Below are positions 41,317 through 50,389 of a stretch of DNA of 64,000 nt, piece by piece. The position numbers and the translations under genes were made by a program. This stretch comes from an uncultured Alphaproteobacteria bacterium (GTDB lineage: Bacteria > Pseudomonadota > Alphaproteobacteria > HIMB59), in the NCBI GenBank assembly GCA_902521155.1, contig CABYQR010000004.1:1-64000 (forward strand), given 5' to 3'. Position 1 is the stretch's first letter. The number at the start of each line of letters is the position of its first letter. The notes beneath the pieces are model-generated. The model had not been told where the DNA came from. It did not search any database and worked only from the letters and a program-made list of their open reading frames with translations.

Positions 41317-41703
41317 ATGATTGGCTTTGTAATGGTTGGCACCAACGATTTAGATAAAGCAATCAACTTTTATGACTCTATCTTAGATATAATTGACCTA
41401 AAGAGGGTAGGAAAAACTGATACCTATGCATCTTATGCCCCAAAAAATAATTTAGAGGCTATAGAATTTTATGTGACCACTCCTTACAATAATGAAAAAG
41501 CAACCATAGGTAATGGAACTCAAATTTCATTTTATATTGACTCAAAAGATAAAGTTGACTCTTTTCACTCCTCAGCATTAAGTTTGGGCGCTCAAGATGA
41601 GGGAGCCCCAGGGGAGAGATATGAGGGGGAATATTATTCATATTTAAGAGATTTGGATGGTAATAAAATTTGTGGATACACTTTCTTTAAAAGTAAAATA
41701 TAA
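41317..41703 (+). CDS. VOC/glyoxalase family protein
   Basis: MIGFVMVGTNDLDKAINFYDSIL...DLDGNKICGY. Confidence 0.88.
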   Translation: MIGFVMVGTNDLDKAINFYDSILDIIDLKRVGKTDTYASYAPKNNLEAIEFYVTTPYNNEKATIGNGTQISFYIDSKDKVDSFHSSALSLGAQDEGAPGERYEGEYYSYLRDLDGNKICGYTFFKSKI

Positions 41704-41734
41704 TTTTTACTATCAAAAATAAAATTGAATTACT

Positions 41735-42652
41735 GTGTCTTACTCTAACATAGAGAATAAATTTAGTTCTAACGAATTAGTCATATTAGATGGGGGTATG
41801 GGTTCTGAATTAGAAAAACTTGGTGCCTCTATTGATAAAGATCTTTGGTCGGGAAGATGCTCAATAGATAGTCCAGAAATAGTTCATGAAGTTCATCAAA
41901 ATTTTGTCAACTCCGGAGTAGATGTCATAACAACAAATACCTATGCAAGCACTCCCATTTCTATGAAAGAGTATGGATATGGGGGCTTTATAGACGATTG
42001 GAATAAAGCTAGTGTTAAAATTGCTAGACAAGTTGCTGATATTTCTGATCATGAAATAGCAGTAGCAGGATCTGTATCTACATGCGGAAGTTGGGATAGA
42101 ATTGAACCAGAACACTTAAAACCTGGGTTTGATCAGCAAATAAGTATTTTGTCTGATGCGGGTGTGGATCTAATTATCCTTGAAGCTATGACTTCATCCT
42201 CTAGAACAATCGAAACTATTCTTGAATGCTCTAATAAAACTAACCTACCAGTTTGGCTTTCAATTTCATGTGCTTTGGACAGAGAACAGAATAAATTAAT
42301 GCTTGGCTATCAAGAGAGCATAAATCATTCAAAAGCTTTTTTTTATGAAGATTTTGAAGTAGCACTTAATAAATTTATTAGCATATATGATGGTCCTATA
42401 CTTATTGCTCATACTGACTTTAAAATTACAAATCAAGCAGTTAAAGAGATAAGAAAAAATTACAAAGGAATTATTGGTGCTTATCCAAATAACGGGTTTT
42501 TTGAAAAACCATATTGGAATACAACAGAAGATATTTTACCTAATAATTATTGTGAAGAGGCAAAGCTGTGGATTGAAAGCGGTGCTCAAATAATTGGTGG
42601 TTGTTGTGGTATCGGACCAAGCCATATAAAGGCCTTATCTGATCTTGGGTAA
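41735..42652 (+). CDS. Homocysteine S-methyltransferase family protein (GTG start)
   Basis: LDGGMGSELEKLG, TTNTYAS, zinc motif IIGGCCGIGPSHI. Confidence 0.88.
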   Translation: MSYSNIENKFSSNELVILDGGMGSELEKLGASIDKDLWSGRCSIDSPEIVHEVHQNFVNSGVDVITTNTYASTPISMKEYGYGGFIDDWNKASVKIARQVADISDHEIAVAGSVSTCGSWDRIEPEHLKPGFDQQISILSDAGVDLIILEAMTSSSRTIETILECSNKTNLPVWLSISCALDREQNKLMLGYQESINHSKAFFYEDFEVALNKFISIYDGPILIAHTDFKITNQAVKEIRKNYKGIIGAYPNNGFFEKPYWNTTEDILPNNYCEEAKLWIESGAQIIGGCCGIGPSHIKALSDLG

Positions 42653-42659
42653 GAAAATA

Positions 42660-43790
42660 TTAATTTTTATTTATTAATGACTCTTTGTAGTTTGAAGCAA
42701 TATTCTTTAGACTTTCAATATTGATATCTATTCCAAGACCTGGTTTATCATCTAATTCAATAATACCATTGCTTATGGTAAAATTAGTATTACTAAATTT
42801 TAATGCATGAGGAATATATTCAGGAAAAAATTCTGCCATTTCTGTATTAGGGGAACTTTTACAAACATGAAGCATAGCAGATGCTGCTATAGACATTGAA
42901 TTCCAACAATGAGGTGTAACTTTTACTTCTTTTTTATTAGATAATTCTGCAATTTTTAAAAAATCTATAATTCCTCCAACACCTGCAATATCTGGATTAA
43001 ATATATCTACAGCTTCTGCAATCAACGTTTCAATATAGTGATATACTCCAAATTGTCTTTCTCCTGTTACAATTTTTAAACCTGTTTCATTTTTTATTTT
43101 TTTAAGCATGCTTGTAGCTTCACCTTCAAAGGGTTCTTCAAACCAATAAGGATTAAATTCCTTAATAAGAGGGGCAAATTTAAGTGCAATATTTGGATCT
43201 TTTGGACAAGCAAGATCAAGCATGAGAGGAGTTTTTGGTCCTATTCCATCTCTAATTTTAGAAACACATATTTTAGCCTCCTCAATAGTTCTATTCTGTA
43301 ATGGATATATTTTAATCCCACCATAACCTTGATTTAGTAGTTCAATAGCTCTAGAAGAAATTTCTTCATTGTTTTTATACTTATCACTCCATATCGTTGC
43401 ATAGACTGGTATCTCTTTTTTAGAATTATTTGATAAAACTTTATAAAGGGGTTTATTTTCTTGTTTTCCTTTGATGTCCCATAGGCTCATTTCTATCGCG
43501 CTAGTAGCAGCAGAAAAATCTATACCGCGGTGACCATCTGCAATTATTTTAACTTCATTATGAAAGATTTCAGGGTTTAGGTCATCTATGTTTGATAATG
43601 ATGTAATCAAATCATGTATTATTTGAACAACACCTTTTTCTCTAGTAGGTAAAGTAAATGCTTCTCCCCATCCTTCATAGTCATCAGCAGTAGTGAGTTT
43701 TACGAATAAAAAATTTTTTATTTGCGACCAACCATCGTCACTAAGTTCAGACTTTGTAATCCATGTTTCAACTTTTGATATATTAATCAT
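42660..43790 (-). CDS. Mandelate racemase/muconate lactonizing enzyme family protein
   Basis: GGIKIYPL, MLDLACPKD, WFEEPFEGE, DIFNPDIAGVGGI. Confidence 0.88.
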   Translation of the reverse strand: MINISKVETWITKSELSDDGWSQIKNFLFVKLTTADDYEGWGEAFTLPTREKGVVQIIHDLITSLSNIDDLNPEIFHNEVKIIADGHRGIDFSAATSAIEMSLWDIKGKQENKPLYKVLSNNSKKEIPVYATIWSDKYKNNEEISSRAIELLNQGYGGIKIYPLQNRTIEEAKICVSKIRDGIGPKTPLMLDLACPKDPNIALKFAPLIKEFNPYWFEEPFEGEATSMLKKIKNETGLKIVTGERQFGVYHYIETLIAEAVDIFNPDIAGVGGIIDFLKIAELSNKKEVKVTPHCWNSMSIAASAMLHVCKSSPNTEMAEFFPEYIPHALKFSNTNFTISNGIIELDDKPGLGIDINIESLKNIASNYKESLINKN

Positions 43791-43798
43791 CGTTATTA

Positions 43799-44788
43799 TT
43801 AATTAAATCTTTCAATAAGATTTTTTAAATGATTATGTGTTACACCACAACATCCACCAATAATTTGAATACCATCATCAATTAAATCTATACATGAATT
43901 AGCAAATTCTTCTTCTGAAGAAGTGATAATTGCCTTATGGGTACTGGTATCAAATTTATGAATCTCAGGATAAAACATTATGGGTCCATTCCAATTTTCC
44001 TTTAAAACTCTCAAACCATGAGAACTATCCTGAAACCAAGTATGCATTATTCCATAAACATCTCCTCCAATATTAGTTAGGGTTTTAATAATATCCTCTA
44101 ATAGAATGATTTTATCTTCAGGCAAGAAACTAGGTTGTTCTTTATATTTACTTTCATCGTAAATTAAGGATTTTTCTTTTTCTGCTCTAAAACTCCTACC
44201 TATTACTGTGTTATCAAATTTATTAATACAACAACTCAAACCAACCCATACCGGGAGCCCTGTTTTTAAAGCAGCATTTAATAGCATTTTAGAATGATCA
44301 ATGTCTAATAGCATTTCCAATAATAGAATGTCTGCACCAGAGTCCTTCAATATATGAGCTGCTTCTATGTAATTTTTTTCCTCTTGATTGTATGAAGGAA
44401 TAAATTTTGGGTCGGGAACGAATTCATTTTCTTTTAATGCAAAGAAATTTGATAGACTGCCTGCTATAGCTATTCTATTTTCTTTATTAGTATTTTTAAT
44501 AGCTTTTTTAGCTAATCTAACAGACTCAGATAGAAATTTTACTGTTTCATTTTCACAGCTTAAGCTATTTAAAACATGCCTATTAGTGGCAAAAGTATTG
44601 GCAGTAATAATATCACATCCAGCTTTGATAAAATTTTCATGAACTTGTATTACTATTTCGGGGGATGTCTTTGTTGCTAAGGCAGCAAAAGCTGGACTCA
44701 TTTCCCCACCAAGTTTTTCTATTTCAGATCCATTACCCCCATCTAAAAAAATTTTATTCTTATTTTTTAATTTTTCTTTAAATATCAT
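43799..44788 (-). CDS. Homocysteine S-methyltransferase family protein
   Basis: LDGGNGSEIEKLG, ITANTFATNRH, IIGGCCGVTHNHL. Confidence 0.88.
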   Translation of the reverse strand: MIFKEKLKNKNKIFLDGGNGSEIEKLGGEMSPAFAALATKTSPEIVIQVHENFIKAGCDIITANTFATNRHVLNSLSCENETVKFLSESVRLAKKAIKNTNKENRIAIAGSLSNFFALKENEFVPDPKFIPSYNQEEKNYIEAAHILKDSGADILLLEMLLDIDHSKMLLNAALKTGLPVWVGLSCCINKFDNTVIGRSFRAEKEKSLIYDESKYKEQPSFLPEDKIILLEDIIKTLTNIGGDVYGIMHTWFQDSSHGLRVLKENWNGPIMFYPEIHKFDTSTHKAIITSSEEEFANSCIDLIDDGIQIIGGCCGVTHNHLKNLIERFN

Positions 44789-45681
44789 TAATTTTTAGGA
44801 TTGGGCGCTAATACAACTGCTAATACTCCCCCAAGTACTATCATTGAGCTTCCTATTATTTCACGCCAACCAAAGGGCTCATCAGTAAGAATACCAGAGC
44901 TTGTTACTCCAACTACTATTTCTGATAAAAAAAGAATAGAGCACAAACCTGCACCAAGTTTACTAGGTGACCAAAAAATGACTATACCAGTTGGTATGAA
45001 ATAAAAGACAGATATAACAAATAAGAATGTAAACACTGAAGTAAATGCTTCTATTCCTGGCATTGGTCCTAAATAACCAGAAAGTATGAAACCTGCTGCT
45101 ATGTTAAATAAGCTTCCATAAAAAAAGAATGAAAAAATAGTTGGAAATACACCATCTGTTTTAACTATTTCTAAACGGATCATTCCAGCTGCAAATAAAG
45201 CTCCACCCGCAAGTGCCAACCAATCTCCCATATTTTCAGGAAGAGGGATTATTGTTTGTTTACTGAAAACTACCCACAAGCCACCAAGTGCGAGCCCTAA
45301 CGTTAATGCCCTTTCAAGACCTGGTTTTTTTTTTAAAAATACCATCTCAAATATTGTTGTCCAGATAGGTGTCATATAAAAAAGTATTAAAGCACGAACT
45401 ACATCAGTTAAAAGAAAGCTTAAAGCATAGCAAATGAAACCACCTCCAGCCAATAAACCTGTAATTGGCAATTCTAATCCACTTGTTCTTCCTTTTATCT
45501 TTCGCCAAACAGCAATAGGAGACAATATTAAAACTCCAATTATCATTTGTGCAATTGTACCCCAGCCACCAGTAAGACCACCATCTTCTAATATTCTTTG
45601 AGGTAACCAGTAAATCCCCCAAGCACCTGCTGAAATTGCTAATGCAAACGCTATTTTATAATGGTGTGGGTGTCTCATCAC
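44788..45681 (-). CDS. EamA/DMT superfamily transporter
   Basis: About ten hydrophobic helices with EamA-like repeats. Confidence 0.85.
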   Translation of the reverse strand: MMRHPHHYKIAFALAISAGAWGIYWLPQRILEDGGLTGGWGTIAQMIIGVLILSPIAVWRKIKGRTSGLELPITGLLAGGGFICYALSFLLTDVVRALILFYMTPIWTTIFEMVFLKKKPGLERALTLGLALGGLWVVFSKQTIIPLPENMGDWLALAGGALFAAGMIRLEIVKTDGVFPTIFSFFFYGSLFNIAAGFILSGYLGPMPGIEAFTSVFTFLFVISVFYFIPTGIVIFWSPSKLGAGLCSILFLSEIVVGVTSSGILTDEPFGWREIIGSSMIVLGGVLAVVLAPNPKN

Positions 45682-45684
45682 TTT

Positions 45685-47103
45685 TTAATTTAATAAAGGT
45701 TTATTTTTACTGTAATTAAATACTTGTTCATATTGTTTTGCAAAGGCAAATAACTTTAAATCATCTTTCCTTTTAGCTATGATTTGCATACCCATTGGAA
45801 AACCTTTTTTATTAAAACCAATTGGAATTGTCATTGTAGGCAGTTCTAAAAGACTTGATAGGATAAATATTTCTAACCATCGATGATATGTATCTATATT
45901 TATATGATTAATAGTTTCTGGAAATTGTTTGTACTTATCAAAAGGAAAAACCTGAGCAGAAGGTAAAGCTAAAAAATCATAATTATTAAAAATATTATTT
46001 ATTTGTTGAGTACATTTATTTTTTTGTTCTAAAGCAATATTTAAATCATCATCACTAATATTTTTTCCTAGGTTATATTCCCAAATTGCTTGAAATGTCA
46101 TTGTATCTATATTTTCTATATTCATACTTACTATATCTTCATAAATACCTTTAGATCTAAAGGTAACCCAGCTTTTCCATAAGGCTTCATGGTCAAGATC
46201 AGGTTTTAAAAATTCAGCTTTTAAGTTTAAAGTTTCTAAATTAACTAATGCATTTTCACATAAATCTAAAATCCCATCTTCATATTTGTAATTCCCATTC
46301 ATGTCAGAAAGCCATCCTAATTTATAAGATGAAAAAATATCCCTATTAATATTCTTGCTATTAAAAAAATCAGTTAAATCAAAAGATTGTTTATCAAGAG
46401 CATCACTGCCTATTATTACATCTAATAAAATTGCCATATCTTCTGGTGTTTTAGCAAAACAACCTGGTGTTGTGAGTATTGGTAATTTTTTTTTTGGATT
46501 TCCTCTTTCAACTGAAATTAATCCAGGCGTTGGTCTAAATCCATAAATATTTGCAAAAGCTGCGGGTCCTCTGCATGATCCCATTTGATCCGTTCCATCA
46601 GCAAAAGGCAATAAACCTGCAGCTACAGCTGTACTAGCTCCACCACTTGAGCCAGCTGCCGATTTTGAGAAATCGTAAACATTAGAAGTAGGGCCAAAGA
46701 GTCTATTTATAGTATGTCCACCAACTCCCAATTCTGCCGTATTAGTTTTACCAATTATTAATGCTCCACTTTTAATCAAACGATTAACAAATAAAGTATT
46801 TTTTAAAGGAGTATTATTTTTAGATCCTGGAAAACCATAGGTTGTTTTTAATCCAACAACATCAGTTAAATCTTTTATAGCAATTGGTAATCCATTTAAT
46901 GGTTTATTTTTTTCCTTTAAATTATCTTTTGATATCGCTTCTTTTATTATTAATTCTCTATCTTTTTGTAAAACTATTGCATTTAATTGAGGATTATACT
47001 TATCAATTCTATCGAGATAATACTCAGCAACTTCCTTAATGGAAACTGTTCGATCTTTTATATTATTTAAAATTTCTTGGACTGATAGGTCTTCAAGCAT
47101 CAA
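45685..47103 (-). CDS. Amidase (amidase signature family)
   Basis: GLPIAIKDLTDVVGLKTTYGFPGS, SAAGSSGGASTAVAAGLLPFADGTDQMGS. Confidence 0.94.
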   Translation of the reverse strand: MMLEDLSVQEILNNIKDRTVSIKEVAEYYLDRIDKYNPQLNAIVLQKDRELIIKEAISKDNLKEKNKPLNGLPIAIKDLTDVVGLKTTYGFPGSKNNTPLKNTLFVNRLIKSGALIIGKTNTAELGVGGHTINRLFGPTSNVYDFSKSAAGSSGGASTAVAAGLLPFADGTDQMGSCRGPAAFANIYGFRPTPGLISVERGNPKKKLPILTTPGCFAKTPEDMAILLDVIIGSDALDKQSFDLTDFFNSKNINRDIFSSYKLGWLSDMNGNYKYEDGILDLCENALVNLETLNLKAEFLKPDLDHEALWKSWVTFRSKGIYEDIVSMNIENIDTMTFQAIWEYNLGKNISDDDLNIALEQKNKCTQQINNIFNNYDFLALPSAQVFPFDKYKQFPETINHINIDTYHRWLEIFILSSLLELPTMTIPIGFNKKGFPMGMQIIAKRKDDLKLFAFAKQYEQVFNYSKNKPLLN

Positions 47104-47106
47104 AGC

Positions 47107-48297
47107 CTAACGTGCTTTTTTAATGCTTTGGAGAACAATTGCTTCTAATTCATCTAAAGATGCTTTTTTAGGGTTAGTGGCATATGCTTGATCAAGCATA
47201 GCTTTTTCTGCAATTCTTTTAGCGCAATCTTCTGGAACATTTATTTCACTTAAACTTTTAGGAATATTTACTCTATCAAGTATACTCTCAATATTTTTTA
47301 TGAATGAGTCTACTGAATGATTTTCAAATTGCATCGCTTCTGACATTCTTTGCACTTTTTCTTCCATTCCTATTAAGTTGTAGCGAAGAACAACTGGCAA
47401 AACGATTGCGTTAGTTAATCCATGATGAGTATTAAACTCTGCACCAATCATATGAGAAATAGAGTGAACATTTCCAAGGCCTTTTAAAAATGAAATACCT
47501 CCTAAATAGGAACCCACTATCATTCCACCTCTTGCTAAAAGGTTTTGGGGTTCTTCCACTGCTAGAACTAGTGATTTTGATATTAAATTTAGACTTTCTA
47601 TTGCAGCTCCATCGCAAAGTGGATGGAAACCTGGAACACAATATCCCTCAATGCTATGAACTAATGCATCTACACCTGTCCAAGCAGTTAAATTAGATGG
47701 TAATTCCAAAGTTAATTCTGGATCTACTAGTGTGAAAAGAGGTCTGACATCCGGATGCCAAATACAAAATTTCATACCTTTTTCAAGATGAGTTACCATA
47801 GCCGTTATTTCAGTTTCAGCACCCGTGCCTGCAGTTGTGGGAATTGTAATAATCTTTGGAAAAGCATTTTCTTTTGTTATTTCCTTAGGAGTTTGCTCAA
47901 ATTCTAAATCCCATAAAGGAATTTCACTATTTACAGTTAAACAAATAGCTTTTCCTCCGTCCATGGCACTACCACCACCAATCGCAATAATGGCATCATG
48001 TTGACCATTCTTGAACTGTGCGCAACCTTTAGCTATTTCATCATCTCGAGGATTAGGTGAGATTTCAAAATAAAAGGAACATTTTATATCCTTTTCTGAA
48101 AGTAATGTTTCTAGATTTTTAATAAATGATAAATTCTTACTTCCACTATCTGAAACAATTAAGGGATTTTTAATATTATTATTTTGGCATAATTGACCAA
48201 TTTCTTTAATTCTACCGGGCCCATAAATTGTATCTGTAGGAAAATCCCAATTCTGATTAGATAGGATGTCTGATTCATTGAGCTTAAAGTTTTTCAT
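47107..48297 (-). CDS. Iron-containing alcohol dehydrogenase
   Basis: AIGGGSAMDGGKAI, TTAGTGAETEITAMVT, GNVHSISHMIGAEFNTHHG. Confidence 0.94.
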   Translation of the reverse strand: MKNFKLNESDILSNQNWDFPTDTIYGPGRIKEIGQLCQNNNIKNPLIVSDSGSKNLSFIKNLETLLSEKDIKCSFYFEISPNPRDDEIAKGCAQFKNGQHDAIIAIGGGSAMDGGKAICLTVNSEIPLWDLEFEQTPKEITKENAFPKIITIPTTAGTGAETEITAMVTHLEKGMKFCIWHPDVRPLFTLVDPELTLELPSNLTAWTGVDALVHSIEGYCVPGFHPLCDGAAIESLNLISKSLVLAVEEPQNLLARGGMIVGSYLGGISFLKGLGNVHSISHMIGAEFNTHHGLTNAIVLPVVLRYNLIGMEEKVQRMSEAMQFENHSVDSFIKNIESILDRVNIPKSLSEINVPEDCAKRIAEKAMLDQAYATNPKKASLDELEAIVLQSIKKAR

Positions 48298-48334
48298 TTG
48301 ATCTAATTTTATAACAATTTAAAAATGAAAATAC

Positions 48335-49246
48335 ATGATTAATTTTTTAAGTAATCAAAAAAATACATTCCTTGCAATTACAGCAATGGTAATAGGAGTT
48401 ATATTTATAGATATTCACGGACTCATCGTTAAATTCTTGGGAGGTGAATATTCTACAATTCAATTAGCTCTTTTTAGAAATACTTTTGCAATTATACCAT
48501 TAATATTATTATTAATTTATAATAAAGAAAGCTCATCTCTTTTTAATAACTTAACTAAGAAATTTATTTTATTTTGTATTATTAGAGGTTCCTGTTTTCT
48601 ATTAATTAATGTTCTTTATTACATTGCAATAAATAATATGGAGTTTGCAACAGCTTCAACACTGACATTTTCTTCAACTTTTTTTATAGTCATTTTATCT
48701 ATCTTTTTTTTAAGTGATAAAGTTGGGATATATAGATGGTCAGCAGTAATAATAGGATTTATTGGCGTTGTCATGATAATGAAACCAAATAGTAGTATAT
48801 TTTCTTATTACTCAATATTACCAATACTTGTAGCTTTTTTATGGGCTGTACAGGTTATTGTTTTAAAATTTATACCAAATAACTACTCAACAGGTAAAAT
48901 TCAATTCTATTCACTTTCCTCATCTTTCCTTGGATCTTTGCTCTTAATTTTTTTTACCACTGGTCATACTAATATAGAAAGCCAAGGCGATTTTTTCATA
49001 TTATCTCTAATTGGAATTTTTGGAGGAACTGCAGCTATTCTTTTTATTTATTCATATCGATTAATTGCTGCAAGTAAAATTGCTGTATTTGAATATTTGG
49101 CTATACCTTCATCTTTTATTTTAGCTTGGATATTTTTTGGTGAAGCACCATTTGATCAGTTATTTCCTGGTGTTCTTTTGATTGTATTTGCAGGTTTAAT
49201 AATTATTTGGAGAGATAAAAATAAAAAGGCTAATAAGAAAATATAA
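48335..49246 (+). CDS. EamA/DMT superfamily transporter
   Basis: Ten-TM pattern with repeated EamA segments. Confidence 0.87.
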   Translation: MINFLSNQKNTFLAITAMVIGVIFIDIHGLIVKFLGGEYSTIQLALFRNTFAIIPLILLLIYNKESSSLFNNLTKKFILFCIIRGSCFLLINVLYYIAINNMEFATASTLTFSSTFFIVILSIFFLSDKVGIYRWSAVIIGFIGVVMIMKPNSSIFSYYSILPILVAFLWAVQVIVLKFIPNNYSTGKIQFYSLSSSFLGSLLLIFFTTGHTNIESQGDFFILSLIGIFGGTAAILFIYSYRLIAASKIAVFEYLAIPSSFILAWIFFGEAPFDQLFPGVLLIVFAGLIIIWRDKNKKANKKI

Positions 49247-49255
49247 ATTCTTTAA

Positions 49256-50290
49256 TTAGTTTGATTTCATAGATTTCATAACAATAGTGCGATCTATTTC
49301 ACCAATTAATTCACCTGATTGAGAGTCAATTATAGGATAGGGGGTATCATTCTCACAGATTTGATCAATCAATGTTTCAATTTTAGCATTATCATTAATA
49401 CATTTTGTTTTATCTAAAAAAAGACTCTTTGCTTTTTCTGAACAATCTTTCCTCATAACTTTACCCGCACTTAAAACTTTGTATTTTGGAACATCTTCAC
49501 AAAAATCCTTAACGTATTGATCGATTGGATTTGCGACAATTTCTTCTGGTGTTCCAACTTGAGAAATTTCGCCATCTTTCATAATAGCAATGTGATCTCC
49601 CATCTTAATAGCTTCTAGAAAATCATGAGTAATAAAAACCATAGTACGTTGTAATTTTCTTTGAATATCTAGTAGTTCATCTTGCATTTCTCTTCTAATG
49701 AGAGGATCTAAAGCTGAAAATGGTTCGTCGAATATTAAAATTTCAGGTTCCACTGCCATAGCTCGAGCTAAACCGACTCTTTGTTGCATACCTCCAGATA
49801 ATTCTCTTGGGTAATTATTATGCCATCCTTTTAGGCCTACTAAATTTAAAGACTCCATGGCTTTGTCTAATCTATCTTGTTTTCTTTCTCCTCTTATTTC
49901 CAAACCATAAGATATATTTTCAAGAACAGTTCTATGCGGAAAAAGTCCAAAGTGCTGAAACACCATGCTCATTTTATTTCTTCTCAGATCTAATAATTTA
50001 TTTCTACTTATTTTAGTTACATCAGTATCATCTATTATTACAGAACCTGATGTAGGCTCAATTAATCTTGTAAGACATCTTACTAATGTAGATTTTCCAC
50101 TTCCTGAAAGACCCATAACAACGAAAGTTTCACCTTTTTGGATAGAGAAGCTTACATCTTTTACAGCTACAACATGACCTGTTTTTTCCTGAACCTCGTC
50201 TCTTGATAGTTTAAGGTCGAGATTTTTTAATATATTTTTTTCGTTATTTCCAAATATTTTCCATATATTTTTACAAACTATTTTATCCAT
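49256..50290 (-). CDS. proV: Glycine betaine/proline-type ABC transporter ATP-binding protein
   Basis: GLSGSGKSTLVRCLTRLIEPTSG, LSGGMQQRVGLARAMA, C-terminal regulatory region typical of ProV/OpuAA. Confidence 0.93.
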   Translation of the reverse strand: MDKIVCKNIWKIFGNNEKNILKNLDLKLSRDEVQEKTGHVVAVKDVSFSIQKGETFVVMGLSGSGKSTLVRCLTRLIEPTSGSVIIDDTDVTKISRNKLLDLRRNKMSMVFQHFGLFPHRTVLENISYGLEIRGERKQDRLDKAMESLNLVGLKGWHNNYPRELSGGMQQRVGLARAMAVEPEILIFDEPFSALDPLIRREMQDELLDIQRKLQRTMVFITHDFLEAIKMGDHIAIMKDGEISQVGTPEEIVANPIDQYVKDFCEDVPKYKVLSAGKVMRKDCSEKAKSLFLDKTKCINDNAKIETLIDQICENDTPYPIIDSQSGELIGEIDRTIVMKSMKSN

Positions 50291-50389
50291 AACCTATATA
50301 ACCACTTACTTATTATAATTGTGAATTAATACTTTTAAAATACAAGAATTTTTATAAATTCATATATCGAGGAATTATATTTTTAAATT

